A DNA stretch of 64,000 nucleotides from Saccharomycopsis fibuligera x Saccharomycopsis cf. fibuligera (GCA_001936135.1 CP012809.1:4203501-4267500), one strand, 5' to 3'. Positions 51,778 through 62,760 are shown, counted from the first letter of the stretch. Translations and numbers: made by a program. Notes: generated from the sequence alone by a model not told the origin.

Positions 51778-52585
51778 ATTTCTTACTGTTTTTGATATTT
51801 ATAGTGTTTTTCTCTCTTCTCTTTGTCTGATGTTGATGAATATTTGGTGGACCGATTATAGCTCGGTTGACAGTTTAGCTGCAGAATGTGGCAATATATT
51901 ATCTGTGCAATTAGCACTTTGGTACAACAAGACGGACAATGGTGAAGAGTGTTTGTTTTACAGCAGTAGAGCAGTAGAGGGAAAGCCACGTATCGGGATG
52001 GTTTTGCTGCTTTCTGTTTCTGTTTCTATTTCCCATTCGTTTTCGCTGCGAAAATTGATTTCTGGATTCTGGCAGATACATTACCGGGGCTCGTGACTAT
52101 AACAGCGCCAAAGGGATCATAACCACCATACATTACTCATTGCCGGAGGTCTACTAGAGAAACCCATTTCCAGATAAGTCTACTCTATTAGATAGTGTCA
52201 TGTAATTCTTTAATATGATACCATTATCTTGTATTAACTGCTGGTTGTACTTCAAAAGTTGTAAATCCTTCCTGAAGTTCATTACACGTGACCGTAGTGG
52301 TCCCCATCGCGCTTGTGCCTCGTGTTTTCACAATTTTCTTGCTGCCGAAATCGTCGGGCCTGAGCAGAGACAGCAGTATTGAGAAGCGTTGGGGAAATCC
52401 ATTATGGTCCTAGTTCTCGCTTTGCACAGCTGCCAAACCCATCTGCCCAAAATCTTTTGCTGATCTGTTGCTAATATCAGAACATTAGCTTACTTATTTT
52501 GCTAAGCTTTGCTTTGCTGCCATCTTTTTGCTGAGCTGCCCGTCTCTTATAATAAACCGCTTTTTGTGTGCCTTTACTAAGTGTA
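51778..52585. promoter_or_regulatory. divergent promoter APL2/REX1 with a CACGTG site
   Basis: An 808-base gap. CACGTGAC at 52285-52292 (RTCACGTG on the minus strand) is a Cbf1-type site. Around 52015-52030 there is a short TTTCTG repeat. Open frames here lack similarity. Confidence 0.45.
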
Positions 52586-54880
52586 ATGAGCGCCGACCCT
52601 GAAGGCACAAAGAAGAATGACGAGTCTGCGGTTGTCCATAAACAAGTTGCAAGATTGAGTATCTCTACTGATCTAGGAAGACGTGATGTTGTTTCAATGA
52701 TAAAGAACACTATCGGTGATCCAAACAATGAAGCTTTGCAATCTGCTGCTAATCAAGGTGTCGAGACTGCTAGACCAAAGAATGAGAAAAGAAGACGTCG
52801 GAGATCTAGTGTTCAAACTGCGACAATTACAAAGAAGAAGAGAGAACTCAAACCTACAGAAGTTATCATTGATCCAAGACCAATAACCAAAAAACTTACC
52901 ATAAGTGATCTTAGAGACTTGGTTTTGTTTACATTCAATGAGCTCCCTTCTAATATTAGATGGTTGAATATCAGTAATAGACTCAACATCAAAAAGGTAG
53001 TGATCTTATTCATCCCCGGCCTCTCTGGCGCTGATTTTGGTGTTCCTGATTTAGCTGACCAAATAAAACCTATCCCAATGCATACTTTACAATATAGCAC
53101 CCACTTGTCAATCTTTGGTGATTTCTTCAAATATTTGTGGCCAACCAAGAGTCCCGGTTCTAAAGTAAAGCTTTATTCTACTTACCTCTCTCTAGTTAGT
53201 GTTCCATTGAACAAAACCGAAAAGAAAAACCAGCAGCTGAAAAAGAAGCCTTTAAAAATCACTATTCATGATTTGTTAATGACCGCAGAGGAAATGATTG
53301 AAAATGGATATCCACTACATTCTTTTTATCAGGAACAATTAACGAATGATCAAAAAAAACAAGCGCAAGCCATTGATGAAAAATTTGATGCCGCCAATTG
53401 GGTTGAAACAAAACCATTTAAGCATGAAGGTTCAAAAACTTTTGCCATTGACTGTGAAATGTGTCTATCAAATGGCGTTTCAGTGCTAACCAGAGTTTCA
53501 TTGATTAACTTTAATGATGAAGTTTTGCTTGATGAGCTTGTGAAACCCAAACAGCAAATTACTGATTATGTTACTAAATACTCGGGCATAACTGAAGGAT
53601 TATTGAAAGACGTCAACACTACATTAGAAGACGTTCAAACTAAGATTCTCTCAATTGTTAGTGCTGATGACGTATTAATTGGCCACTCTTTGGAATCCGA
53701 CTTGAAAGTGTTGAAAATGAAGCACAAGAATATTGTGGATACTGCATTGATATACGATCATTCGCAAGGTTATCCTTTTAAACCGTCATTAAAATGGTTA
53801 GTTCAAAAACATTTGAGAAGAGATATTCAAAACGATAGTAATGGACATGATTCAGTCGAGGATGCTAAAGCTTGCATGGATCTCGTTAAGCTAAAGATTC
53901 AAAAAGGTTTAGAATTTGGAAAATTTCGAATTTCTTCTATAGACATTTTCACCAAGATCAATTCTAAAGTTTTGAAGAAGTATTTAGATAACGCTGAAGA
54001 TGCCAGGGAATTGGATGTTGATGAATCAAAAAAGAAAAGTTTGGAAGACAAACTACGAAAATCACTATCAGTGGATTATTCAAGGCCACTGAAATTGTTA
54101 GCTTCTAGTCTCAAGTTGCAAATAGGTGAAAAAGTACAATGCTTTGATGATGACAGTGTGATCAAGTTATTGACAGAAAATGTCAACAATTATGACCTTA
54201 TTCTTGGAAGAATTCGCGAAGCAGAGTATGCTACCGGATGGTCACTTAAGCCAGAAGAGGTACCGAAATCTGAAGAGAATAATGCTGCTGCTACTGTGTC
54301 TGAAGTCTCAGCAACAAGTGCTTCAAAATCTCCTAATGATGGTGACACTAAGACTGTCCAAAATAGTAATAAATCATTAACAAACGGTATTACTGAAAAT
54401 TGCGCTACCAGCGGAGATGATGTTGACTCCAACAAGGAAAACAATACTGACTCTTCAGTCAGTGTCGAACCAGAGGCTACTGTTGAAAATAAAATTAAGT
54501 TGAGTTCGGAACCTTTGCCTACTGACCCTGAAGAAGTTTACAAAAATGTTGCTCGCAAGCTTAAAACGGTAATTGATAGTTTACCAAATCAAACTCTTTT
54601 AATTGTAAATACTTTTAACGGTGATCCTCGTGAAATGAGAAGGCTACAAAAGCAAAAAAAAGAATTTCAGGATAATTTTGGATCAGAAAGGGCTGAGCAA
54701 GTCAGATGGACCGCATATGATGAAGATGATTTAAAAAACGCTCTTGAAGAGGCAAGAGACTGTCTTAGTTTTATTGGTTTAAAGAATGAAACTTCTTATA
54801 GCGGAGTGGACATCAGCAACACCGCTAACAATGATACCATTGCTATCAGTGAGGACAGTGAGAATGCTGTCTCTGAGTAA
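52586..54880 (+). CDS. REX1: RNA 3'-5' exonuclease Rex1 (Rnh70)
   Basis: Rex1 is a nuclear DEDDh exonuclease that matures 5S rRNA, 5.8S rRNA and tRNA 3' ends. The 764-residue product has a basic nuclear-localisation cluster near residue 75 (EKRRRRRSS). The exonuclease domain starts near residue 290: FAIDCEMCLSNGVSVLTR (DxE motif), VLIGHSLESDLKVLKMKH (second Asp), then HDSVEDAKACMDLVKLK (HxxxxD). All DEDDh residues are present. The C-terminal half is acidic and Ser-rich, with a final helical domain (VARKLKTVIDSLPNQTLLIV, MRRLQKQKKEF) found in Rex1 orthologues. The frame extends upstream to 52568 only through GTG; ATG at 52586 is taken as the start. Confidence 0.94.
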   Translation: MSADPEGTKKNDESAVVHKQVARLSISTDLGRRDVVSMIKNTIGDPNNEALQSAANQGVETARPKNEKRRRRRSSVQTATITKKKRELKPTEVIIDPRPITKKLTISDLRDLVLFTFNELPSNIRWLNISNRLNIKKVVILFIPGLSGADFGVPDLADQIKPIPMHTLQYSTHLSIFGDFFKYLWPTKSPGSKVKLYSTYLSLVSVPLNKTEKKNQQLKKKPLKITIHDLLMTAEEMIENGYPLHSFYQEQLTNDQKKQAQAIDEKFDAANWVETKPFKHEGSKTFAIDCEMCLSNGVSVLTRVSLINFNDEVLLDELVKPKQQITDYVTKYSGITEGLLKDVNTTLEDVQTKILSIVSADDVLIGHSLESDLKVLKMKHKNIVDTALIYDHSQGYPFKPSLKWLVQKHLRRDIQNDSNGHDSVEDAKACMDLVKLKIQKGLEFGKFRISSIDIFTKINSKVLKKYLDNAEDARELDVDESKKKSLEDKLRKSLSVDYSRPLKLLASSLKLQIGEKVQCFDDDSVIKLLTENVNNYDLILGRIREAEYATGWSLKPEEVPKSEENNAAATVSEVSATSASKSPNDGDTKTVQNSNKSLTNGITENCATSGDDVDSNKENNTDSSVSVEPEATVENKIKLSSEPLPTDPEEVYKNVARKLKTVIDSLPNQTLLIVNTFNGDPREMRRLQKQKKEFQDNFGSERAEQVRWTAYDEDDLKNALEEARDCLSFIGLKNETSYSGVDISNTANNDTIAISEDSENAVSE

Positions 54881-55424
54881 TTAGTGTATTAATGTGTTGG
54901 TGTGTTAATGAATCTGTATAATGTATAATGTGTTGAGCATACTTTATTGGTTGTTCTATTTTTAAAACTTGTATTATATCAATTACTATAAATTTACTGC
55001 TTATACTTAAGCCTTCAGGTGTGAGTTGTATACCATAATAGTCAGCTGCCGTACACACACGACCAGGAATGTAAAGTCCCCGCTAGCCATTTTGATTGTC
55101 TGCTTGGGACGGCGCAGGCAAAAATGAAAAATGAAAACAGTGAAATACAAAGCAATTTGACAATCGCTGCATGCGGTGAACGACGCGCCGCAGCATGCAG
55201 CAGGAAGTGTATTTGCCTAATGCCGATGGTCTTGTTTCGTTGATATTTATTTAAATACCAGGTATTCTGCTTGAAGAAACAATTTCTGGATAGTCTTGGC
55301 ATATGATACTATAAAAGAACTCAAACTCCACCACCCACTCGGGAGCTTCCTTCTCTATTTTTTTGGCTATTTTTTGTATTTTTCCTTTTTTTTTCTTTCC
55401 TTCTTCTCTTTAATTCAAGTCAAC
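54881..55424. promoter_or_regulatory. promoter of the intact carboxypeptidase gene
   Basis: A 544-base gap. It has a GC-rich patch with GCGCCGCAGCATGCAGC near 55185-55201 and, just before the gene, a T/C-rich run (55375-55410) typical of a leader region. The open frame continues upstream to 55296 only with a TTG start. Confidence 0.4.
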
Positions 55425-57014
55425 ATGAGTTCAAGGTTAATATTATTCATAGCGGCCCTTGTTGCCATTAGTCACAATCTCACTCAAGCTTTGCCATTAA
55501 CCCAGTATTTGGACCTAAATCACAACATCGCCAAAAGAAGCACCAAACAGGATGATTATATAGTGCAAAATCTTCCTGGATTAGATCAGATTCCTGAAGA
55601 TAAAAAGCCAATAATGCATGCAGGGTACCTCAACTTTACCACCACTTCAGAGTACGAATACTTCTTCTGGAAATTCTCCAAACAACAAAATCGTACTGCT
55701 AAAAATACAAGTCCTGATTCGACTACTTCTTCTTCCAATGACGCCAACAAAAAGTTGATTTTTTGGTTTAATGGTGGTCCTGGATGCTCATCCTTGGATG
55801 GGGCATTGATCGAAACGGGACCATTGACCGTCAATGAGAACGAACAAGTGGAGTACCGTCAAGGAGCATGGCTGGAAGTTGGGGACGTGGTTTACGTTGA
55901 TCAGCCAATTGGTGTTGGATATAATCCGGATGGTAGTGATAAGAGTTATCCAACGGAAATGAGGGATGTGGCTACCGACTTAGTTGCATTCCTTCAAGAA
56001 TACTTCAGACTTTTTCCCGATGATAAAACTAAGGAAATGTATTTGACTGGGGAAAGTTACGGGGGCCAATACATTCCATATTTTGCCGCTAAAATCTTGG
56101 CTAATCACACTGATTATAACTTGAAAGGGTTGCTTATCATCAATGGTTACATTTATCCCGATGTGCAAAACAGTGAAGATATTGCATTTGCATTAGAAAA
56201 CAAAGTCATTGACGCTTCAGTAGCGGAAAGTGATGAAACTAAGCAAAAAGTAGAAAGTTGTATAGAAACATACGAATCTAATCAGAAATCATGGGCTAAA
56301 ATTACCAAAGAAATGCAAGAGAATGGGGAATACTCCGGCAATAATAATGATTCAGGGACCGAAGATAATAAAGTTGGATCAACGGAATGTGAACTGCTTT
56401 TGAATACAGTGTTGTATAATTCTCTTGATAAGAGCAAACCATCAGATCAACAATGCGTTAACGTTTATGATTTCACATTAAGAGATGCATACCCAGACTG
56501 TGGATCAGGAAACTTCCCCTCAAATCAAAAGCAAGTCAGTAATTTTTTGAATGATAAGAAAGTTAATGACGATTTAAATTTGCATAGAACAAAAAGTTGG
56601 TCAGAGTGCAGTAATTCAGTTTCTGCCAATTTGGCCAACCAATACTCATACCCTGCATTTTTCAAGCTACCATACATTTTAAAACAAATTCCAGTGATGT
56701 TGGTAGTGGGCAAGAATGACATTATTTGCAACATTAAGGGGTTAGAAAAAACCGTGTCTATTTTGAATTGGGGTGACAACAAGAACTCTACTGGTTTTAG
56801 TGATTCTGTTAAAGCTCAAAATTATACCGTGGATGGGACTGTTTATGGGGAAGTCAAATATGAAGATAATTTGTGGTTTGTTGGTGTCAATAATGCTAGT
56901 CATATGGTGCCTTACAGTCAACCAATTGGTGGTAGAGGACCACTCGATATTTTCTTGGGCAACTATAAACAAGAAAATGGTCAATATGTTGCTCAATCTC
57001 ACGGTGATTATTGA
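55425..57014 (+). CDS. Secreted Kex1-like serine carboxypeptidase (active-site intact)
   Basis: This is an S10-family serine carboxypeptidase. The 529-residue product starts at ATG 55425 with a signal peptide (SSRLILFIAALVAISHNLTQ) and a short pro-segment ending in a Kex2-type site (AKR before STKQDD). Catalytic triad: Ser211 in TGESYGGQ, Asp432 in VGKNDIICN, His493 in NASHMVPY. The oxyanion motif is NGGPGCSSLDGALIE, and YVDQPIGVGY is the Kex1 variant of the family. Unlike Kex1 (729 residues, membrane span and cytosolic tail) it stops soon after the catalytic domain (LDIFLGNYKQ...), so it should be soluble and secreted or lumenal. It lies 6.6 kb downstream of the inactive paralogue on the same strand. 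Confidence 0.93.
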   Translation: MSSRLILFIAALVAISHNLTQALPLTQYLDLNHNIAKRSTKQDDYIVQNLPGLDQIPEDKKPIMHAGYLNFTTTSEYEYFFWKFSKQQNRTAKNTSPDSTTSSSNDANKKLIFWFNGGPGCSSLDGALIETGPLTVNENEQVEYRQGAWLEVGDVVYVDQPIGVGYNPDGSDKSYPTEMRDVATDLVAFLQEYFRLFPDDKTKEMYLTGESYGGQYIPYFAAKILANHTDYNLKGLLIINGYIYPDVQNSEDIAFALENKVIDASVAESDETKQKVESCIETYESNQKSWAKITKEMQENGEYSGNNNDSGTEDNKVGSTECELLLNTVLYNSLDKSKPSDQQCVNVYDFTLRDAYPDCGSGNFPSNQKQVSNFLNDKKVNDDLNLHRTKSWSECSNSVSANLANQYSYPAFFKLPYILKQIPVMLVVGKNDIICNIKGLEKTVSILNWGDNKNSTGFSDSVKAQNYTVDGTVYGEVKYEDNLWFVGVNNASHMVPYSQPIGGRGPLDIFLGNYKQENGQYVAQSHGDY

Positions 57015-58041
57015 ATATTCCTAGTCTTGTTCAGCAGCTTTAATTTGCTTTTTCATTTCATTATTTTAATTTTTAATTCATTAATACAACTTGATAATTG
57101 ATTTTGATTATTGGCCTTTTTATTTTCATTTTCAAATTCATTTTCTTCGACACTATGTCTTTTGTTTTATCTTCTTCAGCTATGTCCCTTGGATATGTTT
57201 GTATTCAATCTACTTCTTTAGCACATATACATAGTCTGTAGTATACCATAATGCAGTTAACGATTAGCCTACAATTCCCTTTTGCACGGAACAAAAAAAA
57301 AAAAAAAAAAAAAACACATGAAAAAATGAAGCTGAAAATATAAATGTGTATTAAATCAAGCCCAAGAAGGTTCTTTTATTTAATTTACTAAACTGTATCA
57401 TGTTAATATTCAAATCCTTATAAAACGGATGTGTAATTATCCCAGTCACAAGCAAGGATTTCTGATTAATTAATTAAAAACATTGTTGCTCTATTTTGCC
57501 CACATTAATAAGACTTAGCACATGAGTATTTTGAGGGTCAGAAAAAGAATATATCTGCAATAAAGTTAAGTAGTCTAACGTCTAAAAAAATTCTTAAACT
57601 CATCATTCAAAGACTCGTGGTGCTTCGATTGAAAATGTACAGCTTCAACCAACACGTAACTGTGTTGAGATGTGAATGCTGATTCAGCACGCAATGAAAC
57701 AAAATCTATAAAACACGACTAGTACATACTTTTTGGATACTCTTGTCCGAATACCAAATTACAAACAAGAAACAAAATAGAAGCCAGTGAAGTAAAGGAA
57801 GACAAATTTTTTTTTGGACGAGAGTATTTATAGTGTTTCCTTGTTGCCTGTCTCATGTATTACCCTACTTGCTTTTGCAAAATCTCGTTTTGCCGCTTTA
57901 AAGAAAATAAAACACAAGAGACGCGAAACTTGCAATGTCAAAATTCAAAACGCACGACAGGAACAGCATAGCATTTGCTGAACATCAATCGGCAATAACG
58001 ATAAAAACCACTCATTTACACAACTTCCGACTACACAAAAA
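57015..58041. other. 1.0 kb gap before RTT102
   Basis: AT-rich, with an A run near 57292-57314 and several ATTAATTAATTA stretches. No coding frame of note; it contains the RTT102 promoter. Confidence 0.5.
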
Positions 58042-59367
58042 ATGAGTGCTAGACGCTCATTGTATGGCCAATCGCTTATTAGAAACGCGAGCACCCTTTC
58101 TTTTAACACTAGCAATGCAGAACCGGTGGAAACATACTACAAGCTTGCCTTGATAAATCCCGTCAAACCAATCGACGAAGACAGCCTTGATGATAAAGCC
58201 AATGGTGGTCTTTTTAGTAATGGTAGTGGATTAAAACTTGCAGCATCTAACAATAACTCGTCAATGAGTCTTTCATCACTTGCTAGTGGTAGCAACACTC
58301 CAGATCTGAGGTCCGGTTACGATGATGGTAACGGTGGAGTGAATGGTCATGGTATTGGCAATAACGCCAATGGTAACAATGGTAATGCCAATTTGCCAAA
58401 ATATAATTTCAAAATAATATCATGGGTGTCGGATAGCACACCTTACAGTAATCCTGACTGTGATGAGGACGATATTTTAAATATTAGTGAATTAATCAAT
58501 AAGCAAGTCGCTGATGCGCAAAACACCCAGAGATTAAAACAGAGAAAAGTCACGGGCAATGACGGCTTGTCAGCTGCTGATATTAGAGGCGCCGTGGGAG
58601 TAGAGGAGGGAATTTCTGGATTTGGCTCAAGTGCTGCTCATGCTGCTAAGGAAGAACAGAAGAAAAAAGAGGAAAAGGAGTCAAAGCAGAAAGAAAATGG
58701 TACTGAACAAGGGACAGAACAGCAGCAGCAGAACCGGTCAAAGTATAACGAAGGTGATGGCGATATTAAAATGACAGAGTTGGGATTAGCTGAAGAAGAC
58801 GCTCCGACTGCGACTGCTACTGCGACTGCTGCTCAAGAAGTGCCTAAGGATCCAGAATCTGCACCAGTGGCTCCACTTCCACAAACTGCGGCTACAACCA
58901 CCGTAACTGCTCCTGTTAGTCAACCAGAAACAACACAGGATAAAGACGAATTATTGCCAACGGAAAAGCAAGAAACATTTGAAGAAGCAAAGACAGGTGA
59001 TAAGGAAGGTGAATTATTACCACAAATTGAAACCGTATCTGCTAAAGCAAACACTGATAAGCCGGAATCCAGTATAGCAGAAGAATCATCTACTGAACAA
59101 CAAGTAAAAATTGACGAAAATCCACAGCAAGAGCAGACAAAGGCAACAAAAAATGAAACAGATGCAGATGTAAAGCAAGCTGCGCCGGCAGCAGCAGCGG
59201 ACAAACCGGAAACCAAAGAAGAGAACAATCCCGGAAGGCCAGAAGAGACTAAAGAACATCAAGCAAAACCGGCTGACGAAAATAGTGAAAAGCCAAAAGA
59301 CGCTGATGCTGCTGTTGCTACTACTTCTGCTGGAAAAGACACGGATGGAGACGTTGAAATGAAGTAA
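58042..59367 (+). CDS. RTT102: Rtt102-like subunit of SWI/SNF and RSC
   Basis: Rtt102 binds the Arp7-Arp9 module shared by the SWI/SNF and RSC remodellers. Baker's yeast Rtt102 has 157 residues; this product has 441 but keeps its landmarks in order. They are an N-terminal patch (VETYYKLALINPVKP), the Arp-contact segment (YNFKIISWVSDS, then DEDDILNISELINKQ, compare YPFRYKTWL...CEDILDLKEF), the signature LSAADIRGAVG (LSVDDIRGAVG in Rtt102), and the last residues DGDVEMK (compare SKDVKMN). The extra 280 residues are a Glu/Lys/Ala/Thr-rich low-complexity insertion between the ADIRGAVG motif and the end, plus an Asn/Gly-rich insert before the Arp-contact segment. The identification rests on these short motifs. 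Confidence 0.85.
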   Translation: MSARRSLYGQSLIRNASTLSFNTSNAEPVETYYKLALINPVKPIDEDSLDDKANGGLFSNGSGLKLAASNNNSSMSLSSLASGSNTPDLRSGYDDGNGGVNGHGIGNNANGNNGNANLPKYNFKIISWVSDSTPYSNPDCDEDDILNISELINKQVADAQNTQRLKQRKVTGNDGLSAADIRGAVGVEEGISGFGSSAAHAAKEEQKKKEEKESKQKENGTEQGTEQQQQNRSKYNEGDGDIKMTELGLAEEDAPTATATATAAQEVPKDPESAPVAPLPQTAATTTVTAPVSQPETTQDKDELLPTEKQETFEEAKTGDKEGELLPQIETVSAKANTDKPESSIAEESSTEQQVKIDENPQQEQTKATKNETDADVKQAAPAAAADKPETKEENNPGRPEETKEHQAKPADENSEKPKDADAAVATTSAGKDTDGDVEMK

Positions 59368-59883
59368 GGATGATAACACAGAGTTTCTTGGCTTTAGTTG
59401 CTGATAGTTTTTGTTTGTTCAGTTATGTTTTTCATCATTTCATGTATTTTTGTATATTAGTAGTCATTATTATAGGCTTCCTTCGAATAATTTACGCAAT
59501 GTTAACAACAATATTGAATTATTCGTTTCCCCGTATGGTTGGGAGATGATTTTGGCTGCTCACTTGCTAAAGTTTGAATAATTCCCGCTGATTCCGGGAG
59601 ATCAAATATCGGGGTCACATGTGGAATAGCAAAGTATCTGCATTGGGCCCTCGGCAACGCATAATTTTGTATTGCTGTTTGCCAACCGCGATTTTCCTCC
59701 TCCTCCACGAAATTCAAAGTACCATCAGCTCATGTCCTGAGCATTGGTCTTCAACATTTTTCTATCAAGATAAAATCGAATTGAAAACTAGACTGCACCA
59801 GATTACACCGTCCTCTTTTTACATTATTTCTAGATTTTGTCTTCAATTACCATCACAAGTAGCACAGACGACCCATTTCAATA
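59368..59883. promoter_or_regulatory. RTT102 3' region and SHB17 promoter
   Basis: 516 bases between tandem genes. GC content rises near 59580-59720 without a convincing gene; the short minus-strand frame at 59502-59717 is not credited. Confidence 0.4.
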
Positions 59884-60888
59884 ATGCCAAAAGCCCTGGC
59901 TCCGAGAGTAATCTTTATCCGTCATGGCCAGACAGAATGGTCCAAGGTATGTACAATTGATATTATTCCTATTATTGCAACATGATAATGCTCATCAGTT
60001 TCCTTCAAAGGTATTAAGGTATTTTGCGAAATCAAAATATATTAACAATGGCAATTTTGCTTATAGAGCGGTCAATACACTTCAAGAACCGACCTTGAGT
60101 TGACTCCATACGGTATGTTATCTTTATGTCCAGATACTTTGTTTATTTATTTACAAGGTTCCTGATTGCTGAAAAGCATAGATCAAAAACTTTCAATAGT
60201 CAATATTTTTCTCATGTGCACATAGTCTAACTCCGATTTTTCTTTAGGAGTCAAACAAGCCAAAGCCATTGGTAAAGTTCTTGTTGGCACCCACGAACAG
60301 TCTCTCGTTAATGTCAATAGTGTCAAGCTCATTATTTCTTCACCACGTTCGCGAGCCATTCAAACCAAAAAATTGATCTTTGAACATACTGATCAATCTA
60401 TAGTTGACACAATCCCATTTGAAATTGATGAAGATTTGAGAGAGTGGGAATATGGAGACTACGAAGGTCTTTTAACCAAACAAATTATTGAACTTCGTAA
60501 AGAAAAAGGTATTCCCGACAAGATTGATCCAGCTACTGGCAAGACTGTCCCATGGAACATTTGGTCCGATGGCTGCGAAAATGGCGAAGTTTACACTGAT
60601 GTGACTCTTAGACTTAATCGTCTCATTGCCAAAATCAGGGCCCTTCATAAAAAAGCGTTAGAAAGAGATGAAGCCTGTGATGTGGTAATTTTCGGTCATG
60701 GCCATATTTTGAGATGTTTTGCTGCTTTATGGTTGGGCAGATCAATCAACGTTAACCCACAATTGATTTTGGATACAGGTGGGGTTGGCGTATTAAGTTA
60801 TCAACATCATAATATTGAAGAGCCAGCTATCCATGTTTCTGGACCTTTTGCCGTCCCAGTTGAAGAAGAAAAGGAACATGCTGCTTAA
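59884..60888 (+). CDS. SHB17: Sedoheptulose-1,7-bisphosphatase Shb17
   Basis: Shb17 is a histidine-phosphatase-family enzyme that converts sedoheptulose-1,7-bisphosphate to the 7-phosphate in riboneogenesis. Three exons, join(59884..59946, 60067..60112, 60248..60888), give 249 residues (271 in baker's yeast). Exon 1 ends with the phosphohistidine motif VIFIRHGQTEWSK, exon 2 encodes SGQYTSRTDLELTPYG, and exon 3 begins VKQAKAIG. Further motifs are ISSPRSRAIQT, DEDLREWEYGDYEGLLT, WNIWSDGCENGE, the second catalytic histidine in VIFGHGHILRCFAALWLG, and the family-specific end GVGVLSYQHHNIEEPAI. All catalytic residues are present. It is convergent with YRB1. Confidence 0.96.
59947..60066 (+). other. 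SHB17 intron 1
   Basis: Donor GTATGT at 59947, branch-like TATTAAC at 60042-60048, acceptor TATAG ending at 60066. It is 120 bases, phase 0, placed exactly between EWSK and SGQYT of the conserved protein. Confidence 0.92.
60113..60247 (+). other. SHB17 intron 2
   Basis: Donor GTATGT at 60113, branch-like GTCTAAC at 60225-60231, acceptor TTTAG ending at 60247. It is 135 bases, phase 1, within the glycine codon after LTPY. Confidence 0.92.
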
Positions 60889-61445
60889 GCTTTGCTAAGT
60901 GGACATATTTTATCTACACGTATAGTAAAGTGTACAATTCCCTCGTTGTTTAGAGATTAATGCTGTTGTACTTAATTTACAGAATAAATGTAAACTAGAA
61001 CACTTTTCTTACATTTGATACAATAATGAAGAGCATACGATGTAAATAGTTACAATGGCTAATCATGTAGGAAGAATGCCAAAACTTTATGAAAAAAAAA
61101 AAAAAATTGAAAAGCAAAAAATAAGAAATAGAATGTAAAAATAAAGAGAGAACCAATGTAGGATGAAAAACAGTTTTGAATTATGAAAAAGGATAAATTT
61201 GAAACATTGACGTGAAAAAGACATAGATGAGATAAAAAAAAAAAAAAAAAAAAGAAAAACAAGGTACTAGAAAATTAGGAGGACAGGGTCAACTAAAGGG
61301 GAAAAAGGATGATTAACTATGATATAAATTATGTATTCAATTAAATAAAAGGTACGTTAATTAAAGAAATTCTTGTTGTTGCTATTGTTGTTGTCGTTGC
61401 ATATGCAATAGTGGTCGCTTCAGAATCGTCTGAGCCAAAACAAGC
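60889..61445. other. convergent 3' region SHB17/YRB1
   Basis: 557 AT-rich bases with A runs near 61093 and 61232-61252; no gene seen. Confidence 0.5.
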
Positions 61446-62132
61446 TTATTTGTTAAATTCTTGGGCTTTTTCAAACCATTCTTTGAATTTGTCAGCGTTT
61501 TCTTTGTTACCAAATCTGATGGCCAAAGTTTGAGCTTCTGGTTCACCTTCACTGACATCAGCAGTAACGGAGTAAACCCAGGATTTTTCAGAACCAATGT
61601 TTGGTTTCAAAGTGTAAAGTGGAGAAATGATATGGTTAGCACAAATTTTCAAAGTTTTGTCTCTTCTCATCAACAATCTAACCTTTTTGGATTCTTTATG
61701 TTGCAAGAATTTGGCATCACCAACACCTCTTTCTTTCCATTCATTAGCATCACCGTGATATTTGAATAATTTGGCTCTGACTTTGAAAAGAACTTCTTCG
61801 TTTTCTTCATTAGTCTTCACGTCAACTTTTTCCAACTTGACAACTGGATCAAAGTGAATATCTGGCTCTTCATCGCCTTCAGCTTTGGAATCTTTTTTGT
61901 CATCATCTTTCTTTTCACTGTCATCTTTTTTTTCTTCATTATCATCTTGTTTCTTTTCGGCTTTCTTACCGCCAAACAAAGCAAAAACGTTAGAAGTTGG
62001 AGGAGCTGGCAAGCTGGTGGCGGATTTGTCTTCTTCTGAGGTGGCGCTAGCAGTAGTGGCAGCGGTAGTGGTTGGTTCTTCAACCTTCTTAGTTTCTTCT
62101 GGCTTAGTGGTTGGGGCGGTGCTGTCAGACAT
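61446..62132 (-). CDS. YRB1: Ran-binding protein 1 (Yrb1)
   Basis: Yrb1 (RanBP1) binds Ran-GTP and, with RanGAP, drives GTP hydrolysis to recycle nuclear transport receptors in the cytoplasm. The 228-residue product has a Thr/Ala-rich N-terminus ([14 protein letters not shown] near residue 50) and a highly charged Asp/Glu/Lys linker. A complete RanBD1 domain runs from about residue 93 ([18 protein letters not shown]) through [36 protein letters not shown] and [18 protein letters not shown] to the final helix ([14 protein letters not shown]). The linker is longer than in baker's yeast (201 residues in total). The start is ATG at 62132. It lies downstream of HAP2 on the same strand. Confidence 0.97.
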   Translation of the reverse strand: MSDSTAPTTKPEETKKVEEPTTTAATTASATSEEDKSATSLPAPPTSNVFALFGGKKAEKKQDDNEEKKDDSEKKDDDKKDSKAEGDEEPDIHFDPVVKLEKVDVKTNEENEEVLFKVRAKLFKYHGDANEWKERGVGDAKFLQHKESKKVRLLMRRDKTLKICANHIISPLYTLKPNIGSEKSWVYSVTADVSEGEPEAQTLAIRFGNKENADKFKEWFEKAQEFNK

Positions 62133-62273
62133 TATGAATAAATTATTGTATTATGTATGATATTATTATGTGGTGTGGGCAATTGACAATAATCAAATCT
62201 CAATGGATGGAATCAAAAGGAGATCTGTTCTGATTGAGGAATAGATTTAAACTGTACGAAAAACTTTTACTTG

Positions 62274-62305
<32 letters not shown>

Positions 62306-62760
62306 ATCGTCAGGAATAAAAAGAAAAAACAAAAAAAACAGCGAACCAATTTCCGGGACGATATTGCACGTGATGTATAATCTCTATTGCAGTTCAACTT
62401 AAACACAAAACAGACTGCAGCTGCCAACATGAGACAGTCTGGCTGATTTAAAGTAAAGCAGAAACTTTCCGTTATTGTTTTTTTTTTAAAAAAAAAAAAA
62501 AAAGCTCGTATACGTCAAATGTAAAGAAAAGAGAGTGAGGAAAAAATTGGAAATAGAAGCAGCTAGGAGAAGAAGAAAAAAACTCGTTAACAAAAAAACG
62601 ACAAAAAGACAAAGCAGGCAAATCAAAGGAAACGCTAAAAGGACCGAGAAATGGGAAAAATAATGTACATCATCATCAATTAAAAACAAAGAATGAGAAA
62701 TAAGGAAACCTGAAACGAGTATAAATTTATGATTCTATTTAATATGAAGAACTCGATTAA
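62133..62760. promoter_or_regulatory. YRB1 promoter / HAP2 3' region with a CACGTG site
   Basis: A 628-base gap with an A run near 62275-62303, CACGTGAT at 62367-62374 (RTCACGTG on the minus strand, Cbf1-like), and a T9-A15 switch near 62479-62503. No gene. Confidence 0.45.

Noticed and set aside
55296-55424. 43-residue hydrophobic extension of the carboxypeptidase
   Set aside because: It begins with TTG and is Phe-rich from a T/C leader; ATG at 55425 is followed directly by a normal signal peptide.
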